Notes: generated by a model not told the origin, from the letters alone. Shown: positions 1 through 8,085, counted from the first letter of the stretch. The stretch is 64,000 bases of DNA from Nocardia alba NBRC 108234 (GCF_001612665.1 NZ_BDAX01000009.1:62001-126000); one strand, 5' to 3'. Numbers and translations are program-made.

Positions 1-171
1 TTGGGCCCGACGACGCAGGTGATGCCCGGTTCGAACCGCAACGTGGTCGCAGACGCGAAGGATTTGAAACCCTTCAACGTCAAGCTCTTCAAATGCAAGA
101 GAGCTCGTCCGCCTCTCCGCGAGTCGGGCCGGGCCTGGGTGCGCGCGGATCTCACACGCGGCCAGCGGTGA
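1..171 (+). CDS. C-terminal end of an unidentified protein (5' partial)
   Basis: An open frame enters from the left edge and runs 56 codons to a TGA at 169-171. The first part is moderately basic (a segment around [16 protein letters not shown]), and the tail is arginine-rich. I do not recognise the family. The tail has less regular codon use than the first 35 codons, so the true protein could differ. It lies convergent to the DUF1707 gene that follows. It might also be chance, because the window starts inside it. Confidence 0.25.
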   Translation: MGPTTQVMPGSNRNVVADAKDLKPFNVKLFKCKRARPPLRESGRAWVRADLTRGQR

Positions 172-254
172 TGGAGGGTGCCTCGGGTAGCCGGTTCCCG
201 AGGAGTGACCCCTGTGCTCGCGAAAGCTTAGCGGATGTAGCGGCGGGTTTGCGG

Positions 255-728
255 TCAGTGCGGGTTGATGTGCTTCATCTGCTTCTGCAGCTGACGGACA
301 TGGGTTGCGGAACCGAGGCCGGCTTCCCAACCGGTGAGCACGCGGAAGACCAGGACCGCACCCCACGGGCCGATCACCCACATCGGCCAGAAGTAGGTGA
401 GCTCGCCCGCGGTCAGCGAGACCAGACCCCAGATGACCAGCACGATCAGGCTGACGCCGAGCCAGCTGCCCGCCTCGATCCGCTGCCAGACCGGGAAGCG
501 CGCACCGGACGAGCGTTCGACGGGCGCGGCCTGCTGCTGTTTCGACAACGGCGGCAGGTCGGACAGGACCACGGCGAGCTCGTCGCGCGTGGTGGTGGCG
601 TAGACCTTGGCCACGCGCAGGTCGTATTCGCCCAGATCGAGTCTGCCGTCGGCCAGATGCGTGCCCAGCTGGGCGACGATCGCGTTGCGTTCGGCATCGG
701 ACGCGCGCGTACCCGGGGTGATATCCAT
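255..728 (-). CDS. DUF1707 domain membrane protein (157 aa)
   Basis: The N-terminal 60 residues match the DUF1707 (SHOCT-like) pattern: a short start, then RASDAER, and a helix with ADGRLDLGEYDLRV followed by ATTRDELAVVLSDLPPL. A basic linker leads to a two-helix membrane segment (about residues 85-130) of the 2TM type and a short cytoplasmic tail ending in HINPH. The start is the ATG at 726-728, preceded by a GAGGA ribosome site about 7 bases upstream; an upstream extension exists but lacks support. Function is unknown. In actinobacteria such proteins are small membrane-associated regulators or accessory factors. The gene follows the DUF350 gene on the same strand after 86 bases. Confidence 0.85.
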   Translation of the reverse strand: MDITPGTRASDAERNAIVAQLGTHLADGRLDLGEYDLRVAKVYATTTRDELAVVLSDLPPLSKQQQAAPVERSSGARFPVWQRIEAGSWLGVSLIVLVIWGLVSLTAGELTYFWPMWVIGPWGAVLVFRVLTGWEAGLGSATHVRQLQKQMKHINPH

Positions 729-814
729 GCCGACGTCCTCTCGGTCACATCCACGGTGGAGTGCTGATTCCAGCGTCCACCCTCCACAGTGTGATGTCAA
801 CCGTTCGGGCTCGC

Positions 815-1270
815 TCAGAGGATGGCGAAGGCCACCACGAGACCCAGCGCGAAATGCGCGGCGGCGACGACGAGAACCTCGGGGGTATAGGTCTCGGCGT
901 GCAGTGTGCGGCCGATGTCGATGCCGGTGACCTTCTCGATCACCCGCACCGAGATCACCTGCGCGATGATGCCGACCAGGCCGTACACGATCGCCGCGAT
1001 CAGCCCCTCCGACAGCTTGCCGCTGCCGCCGGTGGCCAGCACCGCGAACACGACGATGAACGCCATGCTGATCATCCCGGCCGCCGAGACGATGATCGCG
1101 TTCGGCTTGCCCGCCACCACCAGGTCGCGCAGCTTGCCCGGTGTGGTCAGGTCGATGGCGAAGAAGCCGACCAGCATCAGGACGAGGCCGATCAGGCAGT
1201 ACAGGATGATGGCGCCGACGCCTTCACCGAGCGCACTCCAATAACCCGATTCCAGGGCGAGGGCGGTCAT
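815..1270 (-). CDS. DUF350 family membrane protein (YjfL-like, 151 aa)
   Basis: A four-helix integral membrane protein built as two DUF350-type halves. Each half has two hydrophobic helices, with LLMLVGFFAIDLTTP-like and IVYGLVGIIAQVISVRV-like segments. The start chosen is ATG 1268-1270 with AAGGA 7 bases upstream; a GTG-type extension of six residues is possible. In enterobacteria DUF350 (YjfL) is encoded beside a glutathionylspermidine-synthase-like protein and a DUF1190 lipoprotein, and the same partners lie directly upstream here (1305-3257). The biochemical role is not established; the conserved linkage suggests a membrane component of the same pathway. Confidence 0.85.
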   Translation of the reverse strand: MTALALESGYWSALGEGVGAIILYCLIGLVLMLVGFFAIDLTTPGKLRDLVVAGKPNAIIVSAAGMISMAFIVVFAVLATGGSGKLSEGLIAAIVYGLVGIIAQVISVRVIEKVTGIDIGRTLHAETYTPEVLVVAAAHFALGLVVAFAIL

Positions 1271-1304
1271 CGTGGTCCTTTCGAACAATGTTGTGAGGTC
1301 AGTG

Positions 1305-2468
1305 TCAGTCGACGATGCGGTGTGGCACGAACGCGGCGCCGTCGTCGGTGATCAGGCCGGCGGTCTCCCTGATGCCGAGCCCCGCCGCGGTGTCACCCAC
1401 GATCCAGGCCCCGAGCACCGGGCGCATCCCGTCGAATTCCGGTAGCGGGTCGAGCAATTGGTAGACGAAACCCTCGGCGCCGTAGACGCCGCCGGTCGCG
1501 GTTTCCATGCCGGGTCCGACGATGGTCATGTTCGCGCCCTCGCGGCCGAGCTTGGGTTTGCGAATGTATTCGGTGAGCTCGTGCGGGTCGTCGAGGTAGG
1601 CGGGCAACAGGTTGGGATGGCCCGGATACATCTCCCACAGAATCGCCAGAATCGCCTTGTTGCTCAGCAACGTGGTCCACAGCGGTTCGACCCACGCGGT
1701 CGCGGGCAGGCTGCCGACCACGCGCTTGCCGAAGTCGTCGTCGAGGATCCACTCCCACGGATACAGCTTGAAGATCGCCTCGATCGGCGCCTCGGCCAGA
1801 TCGACGAACCGGTTCAGCTCGGTATCGAAACCGACTTCCTCGATCGGCAGCGCGACCGTGTCGAACCCGGCCTCGGCCGCCGTCTCCTGCATGTAGGCGG
1901 TGGTGACGTTGTCCTCACCGGTCGCGTCGGCGCCCGACCAGGTGAAGTGCAGTTCGGTACCGGGCAACACGCCGCGCAGCGTGGTCCAGCGCTCCACCAG
2001 CTTCTCGTGCAGCGAATTCCATTGGTCCCCACCGGGATACACCTGCTGCAACCAGTGCCACTGGATGATCGCGGCCTCGAGCAGCGAGGTGGGGGTGTCG
2101 GCGTTGTATTCCAGCAGCTTGGCCGGGCGGCGCGCGTCGTAGCGCAGGTCGAAGCGGCCGTAGACGTACGGGTCACTGCGACGCCATGATTCGGCGATCG
2201 GGGCCCAGGTCCATTCCGGCAGACCGAAATCGGCGAAGCGCTCGGTGAGAACCACGTGCTCGACGGCGTGCAGGCACATCGACTGCAGCAGTTCCACATC
2301 GGCTTCCAGCGCGAGGATCTCGTCCATCGAGAACTCGTAGTGCACCGACTCGTCCCAGTACGGTCGCGGCTGACCACTGGCATCGCGTCCCGGAGCGCCG
2401 TAGACGAGCCCCTGCTTCTCGACGATCTGCTGCCAGTCCCGGCGTGGCGTGCTCTGGTTGCGCCGCAT
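1305..2468 (-). CDS. glutathionylspermidine synthase-like ATP-grasp protein (YgiC/YjfC family, 387 aa)
   Basis: Full-length member of the C-terminal glutathionylspermidine synthase family (GSP_synth, ATP-grasp fold). Visible family features are the N-terminal YWDESVHYEF block, the RFDLRYD...KLLEYNADTPTSLLEA block, KLYPWEWI, and a C-terminal PKLGREGANM segment followed by the final GAWIVGD strand. The family ligates an amine or peptide to a carboxylate using ATP, but YgiC-type members lack the amidase domain and their substrate is unknown. The start codon ATG touches the stop codon of the preceding gene (TAGATG), so translation is probably coupled. It sits between the proline-rich membrane protein and the DUF350 gene. 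Confidence 0.92.
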   Translation of the reverse strand: MRRNQSTPRRDWQQIVEKQGLVYGAPGRDASGQPRPYWDESVHYEFSMDEILALEADVELLQSMCLHAVEHVVLTERFADFGLPEWTWAPIAESWRRSDPYVYGRFDLRYDARRPAKLLEYNADTPTSLLEAAIIQWHWLQQVYPGGDQWNSLHEKLVERWTTLRGVLPGTELHFTWSGADATGEDNVTTAYMQETAAEAGFDTVALPIEEVGFDTELNRFVDLAEAPIEAIFKLYPWEWILDDDFGKRVVGSLPATAWVEPLWTTLLSNKAILAILWEMYPGHPNLLPAYLDDPHELTEYIRKPKLGREGANMTIVGPGMETATGGVYGAEGFVYQLLDPLPEFDGMRPVLGAWIVGDTAAGLGIRETAGLITDDGAAFVPHRIVD

Positions 2469-3257
2469 CTAGGACCCACTCCCCCCGGTCGACTTGCTGC
2501 CGAGCCCGCCGCGCTGCACCGTGGTGCCGCTCTTGGTCGTGACCTGGGCGTTGCGCGGTTTCACCGAGGTGCCGCCCGTCGGCGGCTTGCCGATCGTCGG
2601 CGTGCCGCCGTAGTGGTAGCGATACTGCGGCCAGCCCAGAATCAGCAGTCCGGCGCCGTGGCCGCCGCTGTAGTCGTCACTGCGGAAATTGGTCTTGCCG
2701 TCGCCACACTTGTCATCGGGCACCACCACTTCCTGCCCGTTCTGGTCGATCTGCACGCACGAGGCCGTCACCTGGTCGGGCGCGGTGATCGCCCGGTAGG
2801 CGAGGTACCCGCCGCCGACCAGCGCGGCCACACCGACGATGGCGACACCGCCGATCATCACGCGTTTGCGATTGCGCCGCTTCTCCTCGGCCGCCGCGGC
2901 GGCGGCCCGCTCGGCCGCGTCGGCTTGCCTGCGGGCCTTGTCTCTGGCGCGCGCCTCCCCGACGGTCGGCGGACGCGGCTGGGTGACGCCGGGTTCCTGC
3001 CGTGACATCCGGCCGGGTTGCGGCTGACCCGATTGCGGCACGCCAGGTTGCGGCGCGTTCGGCTGCGGCTGTCCGGGCTGCGACAGGTTCGGCTGCGGCG
3101 GGTCTGCCGGTGGCTCGTCGGGTCGCGGCGGATTCGGCTCGGGCTGCGCGGGTCGCCGCCCGACCGGGTGCCCGCCGCCGCCGTACACCGGGGCGGGTGG
3201 CTCGCCGTTCGAGGGTTGTTCCGGTCGATCGGGCGGGCCGGGGTTCTGTGTGCTCAC
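2469..3257 (-). CDS. proline/glutamine-rich single-pass membrane protein, possible YjfM/YgiB (DUF1190) counterpart (262 aa)
   Basis: Residues 1-100 are low-complexity and rich in Pro, Gln, Asn and Gly, with repeated QPQPN/QPG units. A basic, alanine-rich coiled stretch (about 101-132) follows, then one membrane helix (about 133-156). The outer domain has two cysteines (167 and 184) and a Gly/Tyr-rich region ending GGSGS. The enterobacterial equivalents beside GSP-synthase-like genes are DUF1190 proteins. Here position, the Cys pair and the Gly/Tyr-rich tail support that assignment, but sequence identity is not obvious to me. It is the first gene of the minus-strand run and its stop abuts the next start. 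Confidence 0.75.
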   Translation of the reverse strand: MSTQNPGPPDRPEQPSNGEPPAPVYGGGGHPVGRRPAQPEPNPPRPDEPPADPPQPNLSQPGQPQPNAPQPGVPQSGQPQPGRMSRQEPGVTQPRPPTVGEARARDKARRQADAAERAAAAAAEEKRRNRKRVMIGGVAIVGVAALVGGGYLAYRAITAPDQVTASCVQIDQNGQEVVVPDDKCGDGKTNFRSDDYSGGHGAGLLILGWPQYRYHYGGTPTIGKPPTGGTSVKPRNAQVTTKSGTTVQRGGLGSKSTGGSGS

Positions 3258-3288
3258 CGCTGCCGCCCCCTGACCCCCGAAGTCATCA

Positions 3289-3624
3289 CTAGCGCTCCTC
3301 GAATCCCGTCATGTCGCCCCGCGCGGGCTCCCAGCTCTCCACGACCAGGTCCACCCGCCCAGGAACACGCCCGAACAGACCTTGCCGCACCTGCCCGACA
3401 GCCTGCGAACTCTCGGACGCTTCGCCGGACCGTAGCAGTTCCAGCAATTTCTCGCCCGCCGTTCGTTGCCCTTCGGCGACAACGTGGACGCGACCGTCGC
3501 TGTGGTTGCGCGCGTAGCCGACCAGGCCGAGTTCCAGTGCGCGCGAGCGCGTCCACCACCGGAATCCCACGCCCTGCACCGCGCCGTGCACCCACGCGCT
3601 CAGTCGAACCGGCTCCTCGCTCAT
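3289..3624 (-). CDS. acyP: acylphosphatase (111 aa)
   Basis: Small acylphosphatase that hydrolyses the carboxyl-phosphate bond of acyl phosphates. The signature VHGAVQGVGFRWW carries the phosphate-binding loop and catalytic arginine, and GYARNHSDGRVHVVAEG holds the catalytic asparagine. The C-terminal extension is about 15 residues longer than usual. The start ATG (3622-3624) overlaps the stop of the OsmC gene by the ATGA arrangement. In M. tuberculosis the homologous pair (Rv2922A, Rv2923c) lies between smc and fpg. Here smc does not follow. Confidence 0.93.
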   Translation of the reverse strand: MSEEPVRLSAWVHGAVQGVGFRWWTRSRALELGLVGYARNHSDGRVHVVAEGQRTAGEKLLELLRSGEASESSQAVGQVRQGLFGRVPGRVDLVVESWEPARGDMTGFEER

Positions 3625-4064
3625 GCGTCGATGTCGAACGTCAACGTCACCTTCGTGCCTGCTTTGAGGGTGCGACCCACAGTGCACACCTTGTCGACGG
3701 CGCGCTGCACGGTGACCAGTAGTCGCTCGCGGGCGGCCTCGTCGAGCTCGGACAGGTCCAGCTCGAGGACCTCGTCGAGCTGCGGGTAGAGCTCGTTCTC
3801 CCGGTCGGCGTCGCCGGAGACGCGAATGGTGGCGTCGAACTCGTCGCCGAGGCGACGCGACAACGGCAGGTCCGAGCTGAGCCCGGTGCAGGCAGCCAGC
3901 GCGATCTTGAGCAGCTCACCGGGCGTGAACGCGCCGGGCACACCCTGGGAGGCGATCAAGACCTCCGCGCCGCGGTTACTGCGCCCGGTGTAGGCACGGG
4001 TTCCGGTGCGCTCGACCCACAGTTCGGTGGGCGCGTTGGTCACGGGTGCGGTCTGCTCAGCCAT
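3621..4064 (-). CDS. OsmC/Ohr family protein (147 aa)
   Basis: Predicted thiol-dependent peroxidase-like protein of the OsmC superfamily. The two characteristic cysteines are present: one in the helix segment LAACTGLSSDLPL and one in the strand segment VCTVGRTLKAG. The pattern SNRGAEVLIAS near the N terminus and the general length also fit. The start was set at ATG 4062-4064, with AGGA placed properly upstream; a longer form adds 17 residues without a clear ribosome site. It overlaps acyP by four bases. Rv2923c is the likely M. tuberculosis counterpart. Confidence 0.9.
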   Translation of the reverse strand: MAEQTAPVTNAPTELWVERTGTRAYTGRSNRGAEVLIASQGVPGAFTPGELLKIALAACTGLSSDLPLSRRLGDEFDATIRVSGDADRENELYPQLDEVLELDLSELDEAARERLLVTVQRAVDKVCTVGRTLKAGTKVTLTFDIDA

Positions 4065-4154
4065 GCTGTGATCCTGCCATTCGCTCGAGAACGATCCACG
4101 CGTGGGAACGTCCACACCGGTCCCGGCATTCCGGTCACGTGAGTCGGCGCACGC

Positions 4155-4979
4155 TCATTCCTGGAAGCGGTATCCCATCCCGGCCTCGGTCAGCAGATGG
4201 CGAGGCCGGGCCGGATCGTCCTCGAGTTTGCGCCGCAACTGGGCGAGATAGACGCGCAGGTAATGGGTCTCGGTCGCATAGGCGGGCCCCCACACCTCAC
4301 GCAGTAATTCCTTGCGCCCCACCAGCTTTCCGCGATTGCGTACCAGCATCTCGAGCATGCCCCACTCGGTGGGCGTCAGGTGCACCGACGCACCGTGCTT
4401 GGTGACCCGCTTGGCGGCCAGGTCGACCGTGAAGGAGTCGGTGATCACGACCGGATCGTCGCTGCCCGCGTCGGCGGCCCCACGCCGCACCGCCGCGCGC
4501 AACCGGGCCAGCAACTCGTCCATCCCGAACGGCTTGGTGACGTAGTCGTCGGCCCCCGCGTCGAGCGCCTCGACCTTGTCGGCGGAGTCGGTACGCGCCG
4601 AGAGCACCAGCACCGGCGCGGTACTCCAACCACGTAGTCCCGCGAGTACTTCGATGCCGTCCATGTCGGGTAGCCCGAGATCGAGAATCACCACATCGGG
4701 CCGTTTCTCGGCGGCCGCGCGCAAGGCGGCGGCGCCGTTGCCCGCGGTGATCACCTCGTACCCACGAACCGACAGATTGATCCGCAGCGCGCGCACGATC
4801 TGCGGCTCGTCGTCGACCACCAGAACCTTGACCGGGCCCGACACCCTGTCGGGGCCGCTTCTCCGGGTATCGCGGCCGGACTCGTGTGGGATGCCCGGCA
4901 CACCGGCGGCCGGCGGATGGGGTGTCACAGCGGGTTCGCCGGTCCGCTCGGAATTACCCATGTGCTCACTTGTCGGCAT
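4155..4979 (-). CDS. kdpE: KdpE-type OmpR-family response regulator (274 aa)
   Basis: Two-domain response regulator. The receiver domain starts near residue 50 with KVLVVDDEP; the phosphoacceptor is Asp100 in VVILDLGLPDMDG, and the conserved lysine sits in DDYVTKPFGMDELLAR. The C-terminal winged helix has LTPTEWGMLEMLVRN and ETHYLRVYLAQLRRKLE, typical of KdpE. The ATG at 4977-4979 overlaps the end of kdpD and has AGGA seven bases upstream, giving an unusual 48-residue N-terminal extension. ATG 4959-4961 or GTG near residue 46 would give a more typical length. It presumably activates kdpFABC on low K+ or osmotic stress. Confidence 0.95.
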   Translation of the reverse strand: MPTSEHMGNSERTGEPAVTPHPPAAGVPGIPHESGRDTRRSGPDRVSGPVKVLVVDDEPQIVRALRINLSVRGYEVITAGNGAAALRAAAEKRPDVVILDLGLPDMDGIEVLAGLRGWSTAPVLVLSARTDSADKVEALDAGADDYVTKPFGMDELLARLRAAVRRGAADAGSDDPVVITDSFTVDLAAKRVTKHGASVHLTPTEWGMLEMLVRNRGKLVGRKELLREVWGPAYATETHYLRVYLAQLRRKLEDDPARPRHLLTEAGMGYRFQE

Positions 4980-7476
4980 CGCTCAATCCTGTGAGAGGGG
5001 CAGGCAGGTCGACCAACACGGTCAGGCCGCCGCCCGGCGTGGGTTCAGCGTGGACGGTACCGCCCATCGCCTCGACGAAACCGCGCACGACCGAGAGGCC
5101 GAGGCCGACGCCGGTGGTGTTGTCACGGTCGCCGAGGCGCTGGAACGGCTCGAACAGGTCCTCCTCGGTGCCCGCGGGGACGCCGCGTCCGGTGTCGACG
5201 ACCGCGATCGACACCCGGTCGCCGTCGTTCTCGGCGGTGACGCGAACGGGTGTGTCACGACCGGAGTGATGCAGGGCGTTGTCGAGCAGGTTCGCCAGCA
5301 CGCGTTCGAGCAGACCGCTGTCCGCGAGGACCGAGATCTCGCCGACCTCGATTTTCACCCGGTCCATCGCCGCGCGCCGCAATCCCCGTGCCCCCATTCC
5401 GACGCTGACCAGCGCGCGGTGCACCGCCTCGTCCATGTAGACCTGGCGCAGTTGCGGGCTCACCACACCGACGGCCAGGCGCGACGAATCGAGCAGGTTG
5501 CCGACCAGTGCGGTCAGCTGGTCAACGGATTCCTCGATCGCCTCGAGCAGTTCGCCGGTGTCCTCGGCGGAGAACTCCACATCGTCGCTGCGCAGACTCG
5601 ATACGGCGGCCTTGGCACCGGCCAACGGTGTGCGCAGGTCATGGCTGACTGCCGAAAGCAGTGCGCGGCGCAACCGATCGGCCTCCAGCAACGCCGCCGC
5701 GGCACTGGCTTCTTCGGCGAGTCGTTCCTGCCGGACCAGCCCGGCGGCTTGATTGGCCACCGCGTTGAGCACCGGCCGTTCCCCCGGGTCGAGTGGGTGC
5801 CCGGCCAGCAGCAGCAGACTGGTCGTATCACCCGCCTCGATGACCGTCTCGGCATCGTCGGGCCGTCGTGGCGGATTCGTACCTACCTCGGCGACCACCA
5901 CGTCGCCGCACAGCATGCTCACCGCCCGCTGCCCATAGGCCTCACGCACCTGTTCCAGCAGATTCGGCAGGTCGGCGCCGTGCAGCACCGCACCGGCGAA
6001 CAGAGTGAGCAGCTCGGCTTCGCGGGATGCCTTGCGCGACTGTCTGGTTCGCTTCGCCGCGACATCGACCAGCGCGGCGACGGCGACCGCCACGATCAGC
6101 AGCACCACCACGGTGACGAAGTTGTCCGGTTCGGCGATGGTGAGGCTGTAGCGCGGAGAGGTGAAGAACCAGTTCAGCAACAGCCCCGACAGCAGCGCCG
6201 ACACCGAGGCGGGCACCACACCGCCGAGCAGCGCGACCGCGACGACACCGACGAAGAACATCGCGCTGAGCCCGCCGAGTTCGAGGAATCCGTCGAGCGT
6301 CGCCCAGCAGACCACGCTCACCAGCACCGGCACCAGCAGGGCGGCGATCCAGGCGAACAGCGGCTGACGCACACGCAGCGGGTTGCGGCGCACACCTCGG
6401 TTGGCATGCTCATGGGTCACCATGTGGACGTCGATCTTGCCCGAACGCTGCACCACCGTGGACCCGATGCCCTCGTCGAACATCCGCGCCCACCGGGACC
6501 GTCGCGAGGTCCCGAGCACCAACTGCGTCGCGTTGACCTCCCGCGCGAATTCCAGCAGTGCGCCGGGCACATCGTCGCCGGTCACCGTATGCAGCGAGGC
6601 ACCGAGCCCGGCCGCGAGTTCACGCAGCCGCACCATCCGCTCGGTCGACACCCCGGCGAGCCCGTCACCCCGAACCACGTGCACCACGACGAGATCGGCG
6701 CTGGACTTCGACGCGATCCGCCCCGCCCGGCGCACGACGGTCTCCGATTCCGCCCCGCCGGTGACCGCGACGACGACCCGTTCGCGCGCCTCCCACAACT
6801 CGGTGATCTTGTGGTCGGCCCGGTACCTGGCCAGCGCCGCGTCGACCTGATCGGCCAGCCAGAGCAGTGCGAGTTCCCGGAGCGCAGTGAGATTTCCGGG
6901 CCGGAAGTAGTTGCGCAACGCGGCATCCACCTTGTCCGCGGCGTACACATTTCCGTGCGACAGCCTGCGCCGCAACGCTTCCGGTGTGAGGTCGACCAGC
7001 TCCACCTGATCGGCCGCGCGCACCACCGCATCGGGCACCGTCTCGCGCTGCTCGATCCCGGTGATCTGGGCGACCACATCGTTGAGGCTCTCGAGGTGCT
7101 GCACGTTCACCGTCGAGATGACGTCGATGCCGGCATCGAGGAGCTGCTCGATGTCCTGCCAGCGCTTTTCGTGCACGCTGCCCGGCGCGTTGGTGTGCGC
7201 GAGTTCGTCGACGAGCACCACGGCGGGCCGGCGCGCGAGCACCGCGTCGACGTCGAGTTCGGGCAGGTCGGTCCCCCGATAGCCGACCAGCTTCGTCGGA
7301 ATCCGCTCGATGCCGTCGAGCAGTTCCGCGGTCTTCGCGCGACCGTGCGTCTCGACCAGCGCGGCCACCACATCACGGCCGCGCTCGAGCCGCCGGTGCG
7401 CTTCGCCGAGCATGGCGTAGGTCTTGCCCACGCCCGGCGCCGCACCGAGATAGATGCGCAATTGTCCGCGTTTCAC
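4966..7476 (-). CDS. kdpD: KdpD sensor histidine kinase (836 aa)
   Basis: Membrane sensor kinase for potassium limitation. The N-terminal KdpD domain carries a Walker A loop (GAAPGVGKT, residues 11-19) and the DELAHTN Walker B-like motif; a universal-stress-like domain follows. About four transmembrane helices lie near residues 370-480, then a GAF-like region. HisKA has His612 in SAVSHDLRTPLAG, and the ATPase domain has the N box (NLLDNALHHS) and the DTGRGVP and GVGLGLSVV boxes. It starts at GTG 7474-7476, which overlaps the TGA of a 54-codon small ORF. Its own end overlaps kdpE, so the three are probably one transcript divergent from kdpFABC. Confidence 0.97.
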   Translation of the reverse strand: MKRGQLRIYLGAAPGVGKTYAMLGEAHRRLERGRDVVAALVETHGRAKTAELLDGIERIPTKLVGYRGTDLPELDVDAVLARRPAVVLVDELAHTNAPGSVHEKRWQDIEQLLDAGIDVISTVNVQHLESLNDVVAQITGIEQRETVPDAVVRAADQVELVDLTPEALRRRLSHGNVYAADKVDAALRNYFRPGNLTALRELALLWLADQVDAALARYRADHKITELWEARERVVVAVTGGAESETVVRRAGRIASKSSADLVVVHVVRGDGLAGVSTERMVRLRELAAGLGASLHTVTGDDVPGALLEFAREVNATQLVLGTSRRSRWARMFDEGIGSTVVQRSGKIDVHMVTHEHANRGVRRNPLRVRQPLFAWIAALLVPVLVSVVCWATLDGFLELGGLSAMFFVGVVAVALLGGVVPASVSALLSGLLLNWFFTSPRYSLTIAEPDNFVTVVVLLIVAVAVAALVDVAAKRTRQSRKASREAELLTLFAGAVLHGADLPNLLEQVREAYGQRAVSMLCGDVVVAEVGTNPPRRPDDAETVIEAGDTTSLLLLAGHPLDPGERPVLNAVANQAAGLVRQERLAEEASAAAALLEADRLRRALLSAVSHDLRTPLAGAKAAVSSLRSDDVEFSAEDTGELLEAIEESVDQLTALVGNLLDSSRLAVGVVSPQLRQVYMDEAVHRALVSVGMGARGLRRAAMDRVKIEVGEISVLADSGLLERVLANLLDNALHHSGRDTPVRVTAENDGDRVSIAVVDTGRGVPAGTEEDLFEPFQRLGDRDNTTGVGLGLSVVRGFVEAMGGTVHAEPTPGGGLTVLVDLPAPLTGLSDADK

Positions 7477-7637
7477 CTGTTCATCATCGCGTCTCGCCCA
7501 GCCTCGACGGTGGGACGTACCGGCAACACGCCGACCGACACCAGCGGCGTAGGCGAGGTGTTCAGCCGACCGAGCACCCGGATCAGCAGCAGCGATCCGG
7601 CAAAACCGAAGATCACCGCAAGAGTCACTACCGACAC
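7473..7637 (-). CDS. putative small membrane protein coupled to kdpD (54 aa)
   Basis: A short ORF from GTG 7635-7637 to TGA 7473-7475 whose stop overlaps the GTG start of kdpD (GTGA). An AGGAAA ribosome-site candidate lies about 10 bases upstream of the start. The first 25 residues form one hydrophobic helix (SVVTLAVIFGFAGSLLLI), followed by a basic/proline-rich tail ending RDAMMNR. I know no named family for it. Coupling to the sensor kinase and the membrane segment suggest an accessory or regulatory peptide of the K+ system, but it could also serve only to couple translation. No homology test was possible. Confidence 0.5.
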   Translation of the reverse strand: MSVVTLAVIFGFAGSLLLIRVLGRLNTSPTPLVSVGVLPVRPTVEAGRDAMMNR

Positions 7638-7918
7638 CGCGATCTCACTTTCCTGCGCGGGGGAACCGGCGGCGCCGTTCGCCCGCCGTGCCCACTTTCT
7701 ACCGCGCGAACACCCGCCTGATCTCGATCTTTACGGTGTGTTGACGGCAATCGGGCCCGCTTTGACGGCATCCTCACACCCGTCACGCACCCGCCGCGTC
7801 AACATTGCGCAAAGGCCTGGCCCCTGGGCGCTAAGGAGTCGTAAGGAAGCCACGCCGAGTCGCGATCCGGCGTTTCACTCACCTAGGTGCTCCACCTCGG
7901 AGCACAAGGAGGTTGGAA
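7638..7918. promoter_or_regulatory. kdp divergent regulatory region
   Basis: About 280 bases between the kdpDE-side genes (minus) and the kdpFABC-side genes (plus). It must contain both promoters. A direct repeat TTGACGGCA occurs at 7741-7749 and 7762-7770, 21 bases apart (two helical turns). A related inverted copy, TTGACGCGG on the minus strand, lies near 7794-7803. These are candidate KdpE sites. A consensus -35/-10 pair could not be assigned with confidence. Confidence 0.45.
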
Positions 7919-8002
7919 ATGTCTGTCGTGGTGTTCACGGTGCTCACCGTGGCGATCTTCGCGCTGCTGGGCTTGATCCAGCGAGGGGTGGAGAAGCTGT
8001 GA
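7919..8002 (+). CDS. 27-aa single-helix peptide ahead of kdpF
   Basis: ATG 7919-7921 to TGA 8000-8002, preceded by AAGGAGG (7907-7913). It encodes a hydrophobic helix of about 20 residues (VVVFTVLTVAIFALLGLI) and a charged tail QRGVEKL. Its stop overlaps the GTG start of kdpF (GTGA), and it has the strongest ribosome site of the operon. It therefore probably initiates translation of the block. It is not KdpF itself, whose C-terminal PERF signature is in the next ORF. I do not know an established function. Confidence 0.6.
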   Translation: MSVVVFTVLTVAIFALLGLIQRGVEKL

Positions 8003-8085
8003 TCGCGAACCTTGTAGGTCTCGCGCTGGCTGCCGGAGTCGCCGTCTTCATGGTCGCGGCGCTGCTCTTCCCCGAGAGGTTCTAG
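7999..8085 (+). CDS. kdpF: KdpF potassium ATPase small subunit (28 aa)
   Basis: GTG 7999-8001 to TAG 8083-8085, directly abutting the GTG of kdpA at 8086. The 28-residue product is one transmembrane helix with the C-terminal signature ALLFPERF, which is typical of KdpF. KdpF is a lipid-like stabilising subunit of the KdpFABC complex in the cytoplasmic membrane. It is too short for routine gene callers. Overlap with the preceding 27-codon ORF implies translational coupling. Confidence 0.88.
   Translation: MIANLVGLALAAGVAVFMVAALLFPERF

Noticed and set aside
1..92. tRNA-like GGTTCGAACC at the left edge
   Set aside because: Only the T-loop-like string is present, with no acceptor or anticodon stem; it reads naturally as coding sequence.
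4576..8085. Very long reading frame (over 1100 codons) opposite kdpD
   Set aside because: It is the complement of kdpD with low-complexity, His/Arg-rich composition; long antisense frames are expected in GC-rich coding DNA. Its last codons coincide with real kdpF.
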